Positions 10,201 through 17,577 of a stretch of DNA of 64,000 nucleotides are shown here, one piece after another. The notes under the pieces were generated by a model, which was not told where the DNA came from, searched no databases, and was given only the letters and a program-made list of their open reading frames with translations. Origin of the DNA: Mesorhizobium sp. B2-4-3 (GTDB lineage Bacteria; Pseudomonadota; Alphaproteobacteria; Rhizobiales; Rhizobiaceae); assembly GCF_006442815.1 (NCBI RefSeq), contig NZ_VFVL01000017.1:58755-122754 (forward strand), read 5' to 3'. Numbering within the stretch: position 1 is the stretch's first letter; every line of letters starts with the position of its first letter. The translations under genes were made by a program, and so were the position numbers.

Positions 10201-10996
10201 CAAGGCCAATGAGCCGGGCAGCGTCGCGCTCGGCGCCGGTTCGACGACCGCCGCTGCGGTCGCCACCGCCGGCACGACGATCAACGGCGTCAACTACACC
10301 TTTGCCGGAACCGCTCCGACGAGCACGGTGAGCGTGGGCGATGTCGGCAAGGAGCGCACCGTCACCAATGTGGCGGCGGGGCGGATCAGCCAGACTTCGA
10401 CCGACGCCATCAACGGCAGCCAGCTCTTCGCGACCAACCAGGCCGTCGAAGCGATGCAGGGAAGCGTCGGCGACCTCAACGAGTTCGCGGTCCAGTACGA
10501 CAAGAACGGTGACGGCAGCAAATCCAACTCGCTGACGCTCGTCGGCGGCGACGTGAATGCGCCCGTCGTCATCCACAATGTCGGCGCCGGCGTGGCCGAC
10601 ACCGATGCAGTCAACGTGCTACAGTTCAACAATGGGCTGGCGACAACGCTCGACAACTCCAAGACCTACACCAACCAGGTGGCGGCCACCACGCTGCAGC
10701 AGGCCAATGCCTACACCGACTCCAAGCTCAGCCAGCTCAACATGGATATGGGCGAGGCTCGGGGCGAGGCGCGCCAGGCTGCCGCGATCGGCCTCGCGGC
10801 CGCCTCGCTGCGCTACGACGACCGACCGGGCAAGCTAAGCGTGGCGGCCGGCGGCGGCTACTGGCGCGGCGAAGGCGCAGTTGCGTTCGGCGCCGGTTAC
10901 ACCAGCGAGGACGGCCGGGCGAGAGCGAACGTCTCGGGCACGACGGCCGGCGGGCACTGGGGTGTCGGCGCGGGCGTCAGCTTTACCCTGAACTGA
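7271..10996 (+). CDS. Trimeric autotransporter adhesin (YadA/Hia-like)
   Basis: Outer-membrane type Vc adhesin, 1241 residues. An unusually long arginine-rich N region (about 50 residues) precedes the hydrophobic signal core, with likely cleavage after PAFA at residue 81. Residues about 90-440 are YadA-type head repeats of the AVAIG/NSVALG-xx-A-x-ATG kind. Neck/stalk connectors follow near residues 556, 690 and 1030 (AAGRLSNASTDAINGSQLFA and variants), with shorter DAV-type necks near 863 and 1100. A short coiled-coil part contains the heptad repeat DIAANTA. Residues about 1157-1241 form the YadA anchor (GEARQAAAIGLAAASLRY ... VGAGVSFTL) that makes the trimeric 12-strand barrel. The terminal residue is Asn instead of the usual aromatic. 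A later Met (35 or 47) could be the real start and would give a normal signal peptide. Confidence 0.95.
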   Translation: MNFRQRRITHRGSARFAGNWVSGAGDSRSLRRRLMAALRLAHRVLGMRRKGLGLGALGAGNILAAALGAIVLAGIATPAFAQVFGGGGTANGVRGIAFGSGAVQNGADSIAEGTNASAGSQNAVAIGFGTIASAINSIYLGSRTAPGTGVTAQSAIGIGTDVTASQVDAIAMGRSSVSSAQYAIAIGLNAKATGTGGAMALGQGTISSGVNSVALGVTASATGAGANALGTFSVASGGNATALGTSSSASGNYATAAGWGSVANAIRSTALGVSAQATGTDNTAVGSNAQATGTSGSVALGVSATATFTNAVALGFASNATGLSSSALGQGSQATADFATAVGRGTQAAALNATALGNRSQALAASSLAMGDTANASAASAIAVGTNARADSAEAVAMGTNAVATGGKAVSIGSGNTAYGNGAVSIGDPSYASGTGAFTGGANNIANSDGTATATAGNMAAGAVAIGNNNKAIGQGSVALGNGSTAGAAGLAGNVALGDGATAAAKSGDVALGSGSVTVAAVGTSGTTIGGTAYSFAGTTPTSTVSIGAPGAERTLTNLAAGRLSNASTDAINGSQLFATNQQVTQNTTDIANIGNTITDINTGGGIKYFHANSTLADSQALGTDSVAIGPNAVANNAGDVAIGLNSVSGTTTVVGGTTIGGVNYTFAGGTPAGAFSVGSVGAERQIQNVAAGRLSNSSTDAVNGSQLFATNQQVTQNTTDIAANTADIAANTADITTLGNTINNFAGDTSTVYTDANGDGIRYVRTNDSTLPVTDAFAQGVGSSALGYQATASAANSLALGRGTAVTIADGVALGSGSVSDRAVAPASGSILSGTGLIPYNTADMTLLGAVSVGTSTAYRQIINVADGTQDQDAVTLRQLKGALSSFAVTGTMYFHANSTASDSLAAGAESVAIGPRTTVNGDNGIGMGNGAIVQQTAPGGIAIGQNATSNQADSIAFGTGSTANGAQSMALGAGAKANEPGSVALGAGSTTAAAVATAGTTINGVNYTFAGTAPTSTVSVGDVGKERTVTNVAAGRISQTSTDAINGSQLFATNQAVEAMQGSVGDLNEFAVQYDKNGDGSKSNSLTLVGGDVNAPVVIHNVGAGVADTDAVNVLQFNNGLATTLDNSKTYTNQVAATTLQQANAYTDSKLSQLNMDMGEARGEARQAAAIGLAAASLRYDDRPGKLSVAAGGGYWRGEGAVAFGAGYTSEDGRARANVSGTTAGGHWGVGAGVSFTLN
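9431..9472 (+). repeat. Tandem 21-base repeat in the adhesin stalk
   Basis: Two near-identical 21-base units, differing by one base, encode DIAANTA twice, followed by a partial third DI. Each unit is one heptad of the coiled coil, so slippage would lengthen or shorten the stalk without a frameshift. Confidence 0.8.
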
Positions 10997-11004
10997 GTCT
11001 GTTG

Positions 11005-11577
11005 ATGACCAGGCAGACGGTCCTTGCCGTAATATCCGGGACTTGCCTCCTTCTGTCCGGCCCGCACGCGGCCGGGCAGGAGGCGGCCCAGCCTGCCTAT
11101 CGGATAAAACCTTCCGACGTCGCGGTGCCGGCGGACGTGAAGCTTGGCCAATATCAGCGGACCACGCGCCCGTTCGAGAACTGGACGCTGATCTGCGACG
11201 AGAACCTGCAGGCCAGGAAGAAGGTCTGCAACATCAGTCAGTCCTTCATCGATCAAGGCCAGGCGCTGGTCTTCAGCTGGTCGCTGGCGGCCGACGAGAA
11301 AGGCAAGCCCTTCATGATCTTGCGAACCCCGAGCGCGGCAGGTGAGGGCAGCAAGCTTTCGCTGAGACTTGCCGGCCGCAAGCAGCCGGTCGACGTTCAA
11401 CTGCAGGGTTGCGACGCGTCGGTCTGCGTCGGCTACGTGCCCGTCGGCCCGGTGCTTCGCGAGCAGATCGGCAAAGAGACCACGGTGCAGGTTTCCTATT
11501 CGCTGCCGTCGGGAGCGACCGTGAGCCTCGATGCCCCGTTCAAGGGACTCAAGACCGCGCTGTCGACCATCAACTAG
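11005..11577 (+). CDS. Invasion-associated locus B (IalB) family protein
   Basis: 190 residues with a clear signal peptide (MTRQTVLAVISGTCLLLSG, cleavage near AAG|QE). The mature part has YQRTTRPFENWTLICDE, the paired cysteines of KKVCNISQ, LRLAGRKQPVDVQLQGCDASVC and a final LDAPFKGLKTAL, all hallmarks of the IalB/Bartonella invasion-associated family. The family is periplasmic or outer-membrane associated; its biochemical role is not settled. The ATG at 11005 is preferred over the adjacent TTG at 11002. It sits eight bases downstream of the adhesin stop and is probably in the same operon, which suggests a role in adhesin biogenesis or envelope adaptation. Confidence 0.85.
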   Translation: MTRQTVLAVISGTCLLLSGPHAAGQEAAQPAYRIKPSDVAVPADVKLGQYQRTTRPFENWTLICDENLQARKKVCNISQSFIDQGQALVFSWSLAADEKGKPFMILRTPSAAGEGSKLSLRLAGRKQPVDVQLQGCDASVCVGYVPVGPVLREQIGKETTVQVSYSLPSGATVSLDAPFKGLKTALSTIN

Positions 11578-11589
11578 AAAGACTTTGAG

Positions 11590-12315
11590 ATGACACGCCA
11601 ATCCATCGAGGACAGAATCCTGACGCACGCCCAGCCGGTCGCGCTGCCGGAGCCGCCGGCAAGTCCGCCGCCACGGCGTTCGCCAGGCTGGCGCCTGGTG
11701 CGAAACACGGCGCTGCTCGGCGCGTTCGCGGTCTTGGTCGCGGCGGCGGTGGTCCTGTCGTTCCGTCTCTATCCCGCGCTTGGGACATTCGTCGCGGGCA
11801 CGGCCTCCGCGCAAGCGCAGGCGCCCATGCAGGGCAAGCCGGCGGAAGCCGTGCCCGCGCCGGCCGACGTCTCGGCAAGCAAGAATCCGTTTCAGGCGCA
11901 TGTCGCGCAGGCGGGCGTCCGCACCTGCGCCAATCTCTTTGCCACGCTGGGGCAGGCTCTGACCGCCGGATCGACCTATGCGGTCCAGACGCAATGGGAC
12001 AAAACCTCGCCCGACACCCACGCCGTGCAGGCAGTCGCCGGGATGAGCTACAACCTGCCGGACTACAAGACGCAGGCCGCGGGCGTCGTTTTTGCCTCGC
12101 CCGTCGGCCAGAGCTGCGAGGGCGGCTTCGTGCGCGTGGCGCCGTTCCCGCGCTCTTGCCAGGAAGTCGCCGGAACGCTCCCGAAGGGCAGCCTTCCGGC
12201 GGACAATCTTTCGAACACGATGCTTTTCAACCTGGCCGACAATGGCGGCCAGGCGCTGCTGGTCCCAACCGGCAACACTTGCATCGTCGTCTCGGTCGCG
12301 CGCATGGGCGGCTAG
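11590..12315 (+). CDS. Membrane-anchored hypothetical protein of the adhesin operon
   Basis: 241 residues. A Pro-rich cytoplasmic N terminus is followed by one transmembrane helix at about residues 38-60 (LLGAFAVLVAAAVVLSFRLY) and a periplasmic domain with cysteines at about 117, 178, 194 and 237 that could form two disulfides. No family was recognised. It starts 12 bases after the IalB stop, with GACTTTGAG before the ATG, so it belongs to the same operon. A type II inner-membrane protein facing the periplasm beside a trimeric autotransporter recalls accessory proteins such as SadB in position, but no sequence kinship is visible. Confidence 0.7.
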   Translation: MTRQSIEDRILTHAQPVALPEPPASPPPRRSPGWRLVRNTALLGAFAVLVAAAVVLSFRLYPALGTFVAGTASAQAQAPMQGKPAEAVPAPADVSASKNPFQAHVAQAGVRTCANLFATLGQALTAGSTYAVQTQWDKTSPDTHAVQAVAGMSYNLPDYKTQAAGVVFASPVGQSCEGGFVRVAPFPRSCQEVAGTLPKGSLPADNLSNTMLFNLADNGGQALLVPTGNTCIVVSVARMGG

Positions 12316-12366
12316 CGGCCACCGGGGCATGGATCATTTGAAAGCTGCAACTGGGAGCCACGAAAA

Positions 12367-12840
12367 ATGCCGATAGACCGTCGTCTCTCATTCCCGCTGC
12401 TGGCGGCCTTGATCGGATTTACGATCGCGAGCCAAGCCGCGGACCTTGTGGCGCCGCCGCCGGCGCAGACCGGCGAGGAAAAGGGCATCTGGGGCGCCAT
12501 TGCCTATTCGCCGGGCGACGGCCGTCACGGTTTCTTCTGGGGCGCCGACAAGCGGCAGGAAGCGGAAGACATCGCGCTCAAGCATTGCGAGAATGCGGAC
12601 GGCAAGGGCTGCCGGGTGGTCGAGGTGTTCCGCAATCATCGCCATTGGGACGACGATGACGGCACCGGCTTTCCCTATGAGCACTGCGCGGCGCTCTCGG
12701 TCGGCAAGAGCCGTGGCGCGGCGACGCCGTTCTGGAGCGCAGCGTCGGCCACGACCCGCCGCGAAGCCGAGGAGAAGGCGACAGCCCAGTGCGGAGGCGA
12801 GAACAAGGAGTGCAAGATCCGCGAATGGGTCTGCACCTGA
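12367..12840 (+). CDS. DUF4189 domain secreted protein
   Basis: 157 residues with an N-terminal signal peptide (RRLSFPLLAALIGFTIASQA). The mature part has GIWGAIAYSPGDGRHGFFWG, then Ala/Glu-rich segments punctuated by cysteines (ALKHCENADGKGC, HCAALSVG, EEKATAQCG, CKIREWVC). This is the two-repeat layout of DUF4189, in which each unit pairs an aromatic strand with a Cys-containing helix. Function is unknown; members are small secreted, disulfide-bonded proteins. It follows the adhesin operon genes in the same direction after a 51-base gap. Confidence 0.8.
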   Translation: MPIDRRLSFPLLAALIGFTIASQAADLVAPPPAQTGEEKGIWGAIAYSPGDGRHGFFWGADKRQEAEDIALKHCENADGKGCRVVEVFRNHRHWDDDDGTGFPYEHCAALSVGKSRGAATPFWSAASATTRREAEEKATAQCGGENKECKIREWVCT

Positions 12841-12909
12841 CAGGGGGCAGCCGCTGGATATTCCGTCGTGTCCGGATGTCGGCGAGCGACGCGGCGTGTG
12901 GCCTGGCAA

Positions 12910-13560
12910 TCAGAGCGCAGGGCGCTTGGCGATGGCAAGGCCGATGCCGAGCGCGATCATCGCGCCGCCTGACGCCTCGCGCAGGCGCCGTATCACATTG
13001 GTGCGCCCGGCAGCACCCTCCCTGATGCGGCTCGCCGCAAAAGCGACCACGACATCGGCCAGTGTGTTGAGCGTCACCGATATGAAGCCAAGGACCATGA
13101 ATTGCAGGGCGACGTGGCCGGCGCCCAGGTTCACGAATTGCGGAATGAAGGCCAGGAAGAAGGCGGCCGTCTTCGGGTTCAAGGCTTCGACCAGCACACC
13201 TTCGCGAAACGCCCGGCCAGCGCCGACGGCAGGCGCCGGAGTCCCGCCTTGCAGCATCGTCTTTGCCTCGCGGCGCGCGGACTGGAAGGTGCGGAAGCCC
13301 AGCCAGACGAGGTAGACCGCGCCGATCAGCTTCAGGGCCGTGAACAGCTCCGCGCTGGCGAGCACGATGGCTGAAACACCCAGGCTGCCGGCAAGCACGT
13401 GGACCATGCCGCCGAGGCCCGTCCCGAAACTCGAGGCAATGCCTTCGGCGCGGCCTCCGGCGAGCGTGCACGCGGCGACATAGAAAATGCCTGGTCCGGG
13501 CGTGATGGCAAGTAGGAATGCAGCGGCGAAGTACAAGGCGAACTGGGTCAAATCCGGCAT
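12910..13560 (-). CDS. LysE/RhtB-family amino acid exporter
   Basis: 216-residue inner-membrane protein. The family signature ITPGPGIFYVAACTLAGGRAEG follows the first helix, and about six hydrophobic segments follow, including VHVLAGSLGVSAIVLASAEL, ALKLIGAVYLVWLGF and ALNPKTAAFFLAFIPQFV (the NPK motif of the second half). Members export amino acids or homoserine lactones by proton antiport. ATG 13560 is chosen over a longer upstream frame because homology begins at MPDLTQFALYF. Substrate unknown. It is convergent with the DUF4189 gene and follows the paiB-like gene on the same strand. Confidence 0.9.
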   Translation of the reverse strand: MPDLTQFALYFAAAFLLAITPGPGIFYVAACTLAGGRAEGIASSFGTGLGGMVHVLAGSLGVSAIVLASAELFTALKLIGAVYLVWLGFRTFQSARREAKTMLQGGTPAPAVGAGRAFREGVLVEALNPKTAAFFLAFIPQFVNLGAGHVALQFMVLGFISVTLNTLADVVVAFAASRIREGAAGRTNVIRRLREASGGAMIALGIGLAIAKRPAL

Positions 13561-13624
13561 GATGGACTCTCTTGAAAGTGCAGGGCCGGGTTTCACACCG
13601 GCCAGTGTTCAGACCGGCCAGTCT

Positions 13625-14248
13625 TCAGACCGGAATGAGCGGAGCGACCTCGCGGTCGGACGGCCGCTCGCTCGATGACAGGCCGGACACGACGCCGGCG
13701 CGATCGGCCGCGTTGCGGTTCTGGCTCATCTTGCGCTTGCCTTCTAGCTTCGTGATCGGCATGCGCAGACCGACAATGCCCTTCAGCTGCGACTGGATGA
13801 AATCCGCCGGTGCGTCCGACACAGTCCAGGGTGCGGCGCGCTCGCCCTCGTGCAGGTTGGTCAGGCGGGTCACCACCTCGAGCAGCCTGTCGGCATCCTC
13901 GAAGAACTCGATCGGCCCATGGGCGTGGACGGCGACATAGTTCCAGGTCGGCACCACCTTCCCGGTCTCCTGCTTGGTCTGATACCAGGCCGGCGTCACA
14001 TAGGCGTCCGGGCCCATGAACATCGCCAGGCCGTCGCCCACCGGCGGCATGCGCCATTGCGGGTTTGCCTTCGCGACATGGCCGTAGATCACGCCATGCT
14101 GGCCCTCGTTCTCGTCGAGGAAAAGCGGCAGAGGCGTCGCCAGCGGGCCATCGGCCGTGGCGGTGACCAGGATTGCCAGCCGCGCGGCGCGTAGCGTGGC
14201 CATCAGGCTCTCTTGATCGTCGTCGCGGAATGCAGGCGGAATGTACAT
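13625..14248 (-). CDS. PaiB-like FMN-binding negative transcriptional regulator
   Basis: 207 residues beginning MYIPPAFRDDD, the standard opening of the PaiB/DUF447-like split-barrel family. Further signatures are AILVTATADGPLATPLPLFLD, GHVAKANPQWR and PTWNYVAVHAHG. The family binds flavin in a dimeric beta barrel; Bacillus PaiB represses sporulation and protease genes, though in proteobacteria an enzymatic role is equally possible. A strong AAGGAG ribosome site lies eight bases before the ATG. It is divergent from the MocR regulator, whose target it is likely to be. Confidence 0.9.
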   Translation of the reverse strand: MYIPPAFRDDDQESLMATLRAARLAILVTATADGPLATPLPLFLDENEGQHGVIYGHVAKANPQWRMPPVGDGLAMFMGPDAYVTPAWYQTKQETGKVVPTWNYVAVHAHGPIEFFEDADRLLEVVTRLTNLHEGERAAPWTVSDAPADFIQSQLKGIVGLRMPITKLEGKRKMSQNRNAADRAGVVSGLSSSERPSDREVAPLIPV

Positions 14249-14325
14249 GATGAAAACTCCTTGCGCTGCACAGCAAGATGCCGGAAGTCTGGCTTGCTTG
14301 GAATATCCAGTTCTGAAGGTTTTTG

Positions 14326-15753
14326 ATGGTCCAGTTGGAGCAGGACGGCGTCGCGCGGCGGATCATCGCGGCGATCAAGGAGCAGATCCACAGCGGCGCC
14401 TATCGGCCAGGCGATCGCCTGCCGTCGACGCGGGCTTTTGCGACCGAGTGGGGCGCCTCGCGAACCACGGTGACTGCGGCCTACAGCCAGCTCGATGCCG
14501 AGGGCTACCTGATCATCAGGCAAGGGGCGCGCGCCATCGTTGCTCCGGGGTTGGAGAGGGCGTCGGGAGAGGCGCCCGTCGCAGCCGCTTCGCCACGCAA
14601 CCTCTCGGCATTCGCACGACGGTTGCTGGCCTTGCCTGCGCCTACGGAAGGGCAACCAGCCAAGCTTGCGGATTTCCGCTATGGCGAGCTTTCCGGGGCG
14701 GACTTCCCGGTGCTGGCCTGGCGGCGGGCGTCGAACAAGGCGATCCTGCGGCGCGGCGCGCGGCTGCGCTACGGCGATCCTCAGGGGTCTTCTGTTCTAC
14801 GCAATGCGCTTCAGGCCTATCTCTGGCGGGCTCGCGGCATTAGTTGCACGCCGGACCAGATCGTCATCGTCAACGGCTCGCAGCAGGGGTTGGACCTCTG
14901 CGCGCGGCTGTTGCTCGACCCCGGTGACCCCTTTGTGATCGAGAACCCCGGCTATCTATTGGCACGCCACGCCTTCGTGGCGGCCGGAGGCGTCGCCGTG
15001 CCCGTTGCCGTCGACGCGGATGGGCTAAGGACGGATGCGCTGCCGCCGGCCCGTCTCGCCTACGTGACGCCTTCGCACCAGTTTCCGCTCGGCGGCGTGC
15101 TTTCGGCGACGCGGCGGCGTTCGCTGCTGGCCTGGGCCGCCGGCACGGGGGCCTTTATTGTCGAAGACGATTATGACGGCGAATACCGTCACGACATCAG
15201 CCCGATCCCGCCTCTGCAGGCGCTCGACGCGGATAGCGTCATCTATGTCGGAACGCTGTCCAAGACGCTCTCGCCGACCTTGAGGCTCGGCTATCTCGTC
15301 GTTCCCTTGAGCCTGCGCCGGGCGTTCGGCGAGGCCAAGCGCCTGACCGACCGGCATGCTCCGATGCTGGAACAGGACGTGCTGGCCGAGTTGCTGGCGA
15401 GCGGCGCCTACGAGCGCCACGTGCGCAGCATTCGCAGGAAGAACGCCGAGCGCAGGGGCATCCTGCTGCAGGCTTTGACTGAACATCTGGGGCCAGGGGT
15501 CACGGTCGCGGGAGCAGATACCGGCCTGCATGTCGTTGCTTGGATGAACGGTATCGACGCTGGACGCGAACCGGCGATCATCGCCGCGGCGCGCACCGCC
15601 GGTATCGGCCTCTATCCGGTGTCGCCGCTCTACGATCCGAGCGGGCCTCGGCCGGAAACGGCCGGCTTCATTCTTGGCTATGCGGGGCTCGACGCGGATG
15701 CGTTGCGGCGCGGCGTTGCGGTGCTGGCGACGATACTCGCCGAGCACCGCTGA
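14326..15753 (+). CDS. MocR-type (GntR wHTH plus aminotransferase) PLP-dependent regulator
   Basis: 475 residues. Residues 1-75 form a GntR winged helix (HSGAYRPGDRLPSTRAFATE, SRTTVTAAYSQL). The rest is a fold-type I aminotransferase: NGSQQGLDLCARLLL, ENPGYLLARHAF, FIVEDDYDGEYRHD, and the PLP lysine in YVGTLSKTLSPTLRLGY near residue 312. MocR proteins bind PLP or an amino acid adduct and often control a divergently transcribed gene, here paiB/lysE. ATG 14326 has GAAGG eight bases upstream. A quasi-palindrome (CTTGC 14260-14264, GCAAG 14273-14277) in the 77-base divergent spacer may be part of its operator. Confidence 0.92.
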   Translation: MVQLEQDGVARRIIAAIKEQIHSGAYRPGDRLPSTRAFATEWGASRTTVTAAYSQLDAEGYLIIRQGARAIVAPGLERASGEAPVAAASPRNLSAFARRLLALPAPTEGQPAKLADFRYGELSGADFPVLAWRRASNKAILRRGARLRYGDPQGSSVLRNALQAYLWRARGISCTPDQIVIVNGSQQGLDLCARLLLDPGDPFVIENPGYLLARHAFVAAGGVAVPVAVDADGLRTDALPPARLAYVTPSHQFPLGGVLSATRRRSLLAWAAGTGAFIVEDDYDGEYRHDISPIPPLQALDADSVIYVGTLSKTLSPTLRLGYLVVPLSLRRAFGEAKRLTDRHAPMLEQDVLAELLASGAYERHVRSIRRKNAERRGILLQALTEHLGPGVTVAGADTGLHVVAWMNGIDAGREPAIIAAARTAGIGLYPVSPLYDPSGPRPETAGFILGYAGLDADALRRGVAVLATILAEHR

Positions 15754-15766
15754 CGAAACCAACCGC

Positions 15767-16588
15767 TTAGAAAATCTCGTTGGTGAGCCGCTTCACCGGA
15801 CCGAGCAGGATCGAGCCCGTCGGCACGCCATTGTCGATCGGGATGGCCTTGCGCTCCGGCATGTCCTCTTCCGGCGCGCCGATATTGGCCGTCACGACGA
15901 CGGGGGTCTTGGTCGGCACGCGGTCGTAGAGGTCGATGATGTCCTGGTTGATCAGGCGCACGCAGCCCGACGACACCGACTTGCCGATCGACCACCATTC
16001 CGGCGAGCCGTGTAGGCGGTAGAGCGTGTCCTGGTTACCCTGGAAGAGATAGAGCGCACGCGCCCCGAGCGGGTTCTTCAGGCCACCCGACATGCCGCCA
16101 TTCTTGGCGCTGAATTGCGTCAGTTCCGGCTGGCGGGCCACCATCTCGTCCGGCGGCGTCCATTTCGGCCATTTCTGCTTCCACTGCACGACCGCGTCGC
16201 CCGACCATTCGAAGCCGGCGCGGCCGAGGCCGACGCCGTAGCGGATCGCCTGGCCGCCCTCGCGCACCAGATAGAGGAAGTGGCCGGTGGTATCGACGAC
16301 GATGGTGCCCGGGCGCTGCCCGGTCGGATCGGGAACGATCTGACGCAAGAATTTGTGATCGATCTTGTTGACCGGGATGGCCGGCAGGTCGAAGCCATTG
16401 TCCGACATCGCGCCATACATCGTCTCGTAGTCGCCGAGCGGCGGCTCGACATAGGCCGGCGGTGGCGGCTGGACGGGTGCTGGGGCCGGACCGGTGGTGG
16501 TGCACGCGGACACGGCGGCCGAAGCAGCGCCAAGGGCTGTAAAATTGAGGAAGCCACGGCGGCTGAGGCGGAAGGAAGCGTCTGACAT
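15767..16588 (-). CDS. L,D-transpeptidase (YkuD domain), Tat-type lipoprotein signal
   Basis: 273 residues. The N terminus carries twin arginines (FRLSRRGFLNF) and a lipobox-like AAVSAC, suggesting Tat export and lipid anchoring in the envelope. The YkuD catalytic domain, about residues 115-245, has GTIVVDTTGHFLYLVREGG and the active-site block HGSPEWWSIG then SVSSGCVRL, with the nucleophilic Cys near residue 207. Such enzymes form 3-3 cross-links in peptidoglycan or attach outer-membrane proteins to it. The AAAGG ribosome site precedes the ATG. It is convergent with the MocR gene (14 bases apart). Confidence 0.93.
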   Translation of the reverse strand: MSDASFRLSRRGFLNFTALGAASAAVSACTTTGPAPAPVQPPPPAYVEPPLGDYETMYGAMSDNGFDLPAIPVNKIDHKFLRQIVPDPTGQRPGTIVVDTTGHFLYLVREGGQAIRYGVGLGRAGFEWSGDAVVQWKQKWPKWTPPDEMVARQPELTQFSAKNGGMSGGLKNPLGARALYLFQGNQDTLYRLHGSPEWWSIGKSVSSGCVRLINQDIIDLYDRVPTKTPVVVTANIGAPEEDMPERKAIPIDNGVPTGSILLGPVKRLTNEIF

Positions 16589-16760
16589 GGTTGCCTTTTC
16601 TAGGTCTCAATTCGCAAGAAAACATGAATCCGCGGGCACGTCGCCGACGGCATTCATAACAGTCGGCGGCGATAGGCGGTTCCAATTCTGGCCTGAGGGT
16701 GGACAGAAAAAGGCGAAGCTGTGACCGCGCCACAGCTGTTGCGCTGCAGCAACAGCGGCG

Positions 16761-17426
16761 TCAGACCTCTGCCAGGAGACCTTCGAGCGAAGGCAGGATC
16801 AGTCCCGGCGGGAGATCGCGGTACTCGTCCGGCTGGTTGGTCCGGTTGATCCAGACCGTGCGAAAACCGAATCTCGTCGCGCCGGCGATGTCCCAGCGGT
16901 TGGACGACTGGAACGAGACCGCGCCCGGGTAAAGCCGCCAGCCGGTGACCACCATGTCGTACACCGACGGGTCGGTCTTGAAGCGTTTGACCTGGTCGAC
17001 CGAGAAAACGTCGTCGAGGATCTGGTCGAGCGCCGCGGATTTGACCGCCGCGTCGAGCATTTCCGGCGAGCCGTTGGAGAGGATCGCGAGCTTCGCGCCC
17101 GAGGCCTTGAGCGCTTTGAGCACGGCGGGCACTTCCGGATAGCAGTCGAGCCGCCAATAGGCTTCGAGCAGCTTCGTCCGCAGCCCCGGATCGGCCGAGG
17201 GAACCTTGCGCAACGCAAAGTCGAGCGCCTGCTCGGTCAATTGCCAGAAATCGGCGTAAGCGCCCCCCATCAGCGTCCGCACCCAGGAATATTCGAGTTG
17301 CTTGGCGCGCCAGATTTCGGAGAGAAGCTGGCCGTCCGGCCCGATCTCGCCGGCATGCCGGCGCACGGCGGCGTGCACGTCGAACAACGTGCCATAGGCG
17401 TCGAAGACGTAAGCCGCATGGTGCAT
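16761..17426 (-). CDS. Haloacid dehalogenase, type II (HAD superfamily)
   Basis: 221 residues. HAD motif I is AYVFDAYGTLFDVHAA with the nucleophilic Asp, motif II LAILSNGSPEML, motif III lysine in QVKRFKTDPSVYD, and motif IV region VSFQSSNRWDIAGATRFGF. The SSNRWDI/AGA pattern and the TLFD motif place it in the L-2-haloacid dehalogenase group, which hydrolyses 2-haloalkanoates to D-2-hydroxyalkanoates, though many members act on other small substrates. It is divergent from ilvE, sharing a 151-base spacer that holds a perfect 16-base palindrome. Confidence 0.9.
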   Translation of the reverse strand: MHHAAYVFDAYGTLFDVHAAVRRHAGEIGPDGQLLSEIWRAKQLEYSWVRTLMGGAYADFWQLTEQALDFALRKVPSADPGLRTKLLEAYWRLDCYPEVPAVLKALKASGAKLAILSNGSPEMLDAAVKSAALDQILDDVFSVDQVKRFKTDPSVYDMVVTGWRLYPGAVSFQSSNRWDIAGATRFGFRTVWINRTNQPDEYRDLPPGLILPSLEGLLAEV

Positions 17427-17511
17427 GTCTCAAGTTTTGCGGCGCGCAGGCTTGCCGCGCAAGCATTGATTGCGGCCAAGTGCCTCTGGCCTCAACGATT
17501 TTTGGCCATGT

Positions 17512-17527
17512 CGGTTGACGTCAACCG
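17512..17527. promoter_or_regulatory. Perfect 16-base palindrome, candidate operator for ilvE/HAD
   Basis: CGGTTGACGTCAACCG is an exact inverted repeat with no spacer. It lies 50 bases before the ilvE ATG and 85 bases before the divergent dehalogenase start, a position suited to repressor binding. No cognate regulator is adjacent. Confidence 0.5.
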
Positions 17528-17577
17528 TCAAAGCATCGTCCTATGGCGGCCTGAAATCACTCATTTGGACGGCGAGC

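Noticed and set aside
8240..10576. A 778-residue minus-strand frame within the adhesin gene
   Set aside because: Shadow of the repetitive adhesin sequence; its Asp/Arg/Gly-rich content has no domain and no ribosome site.
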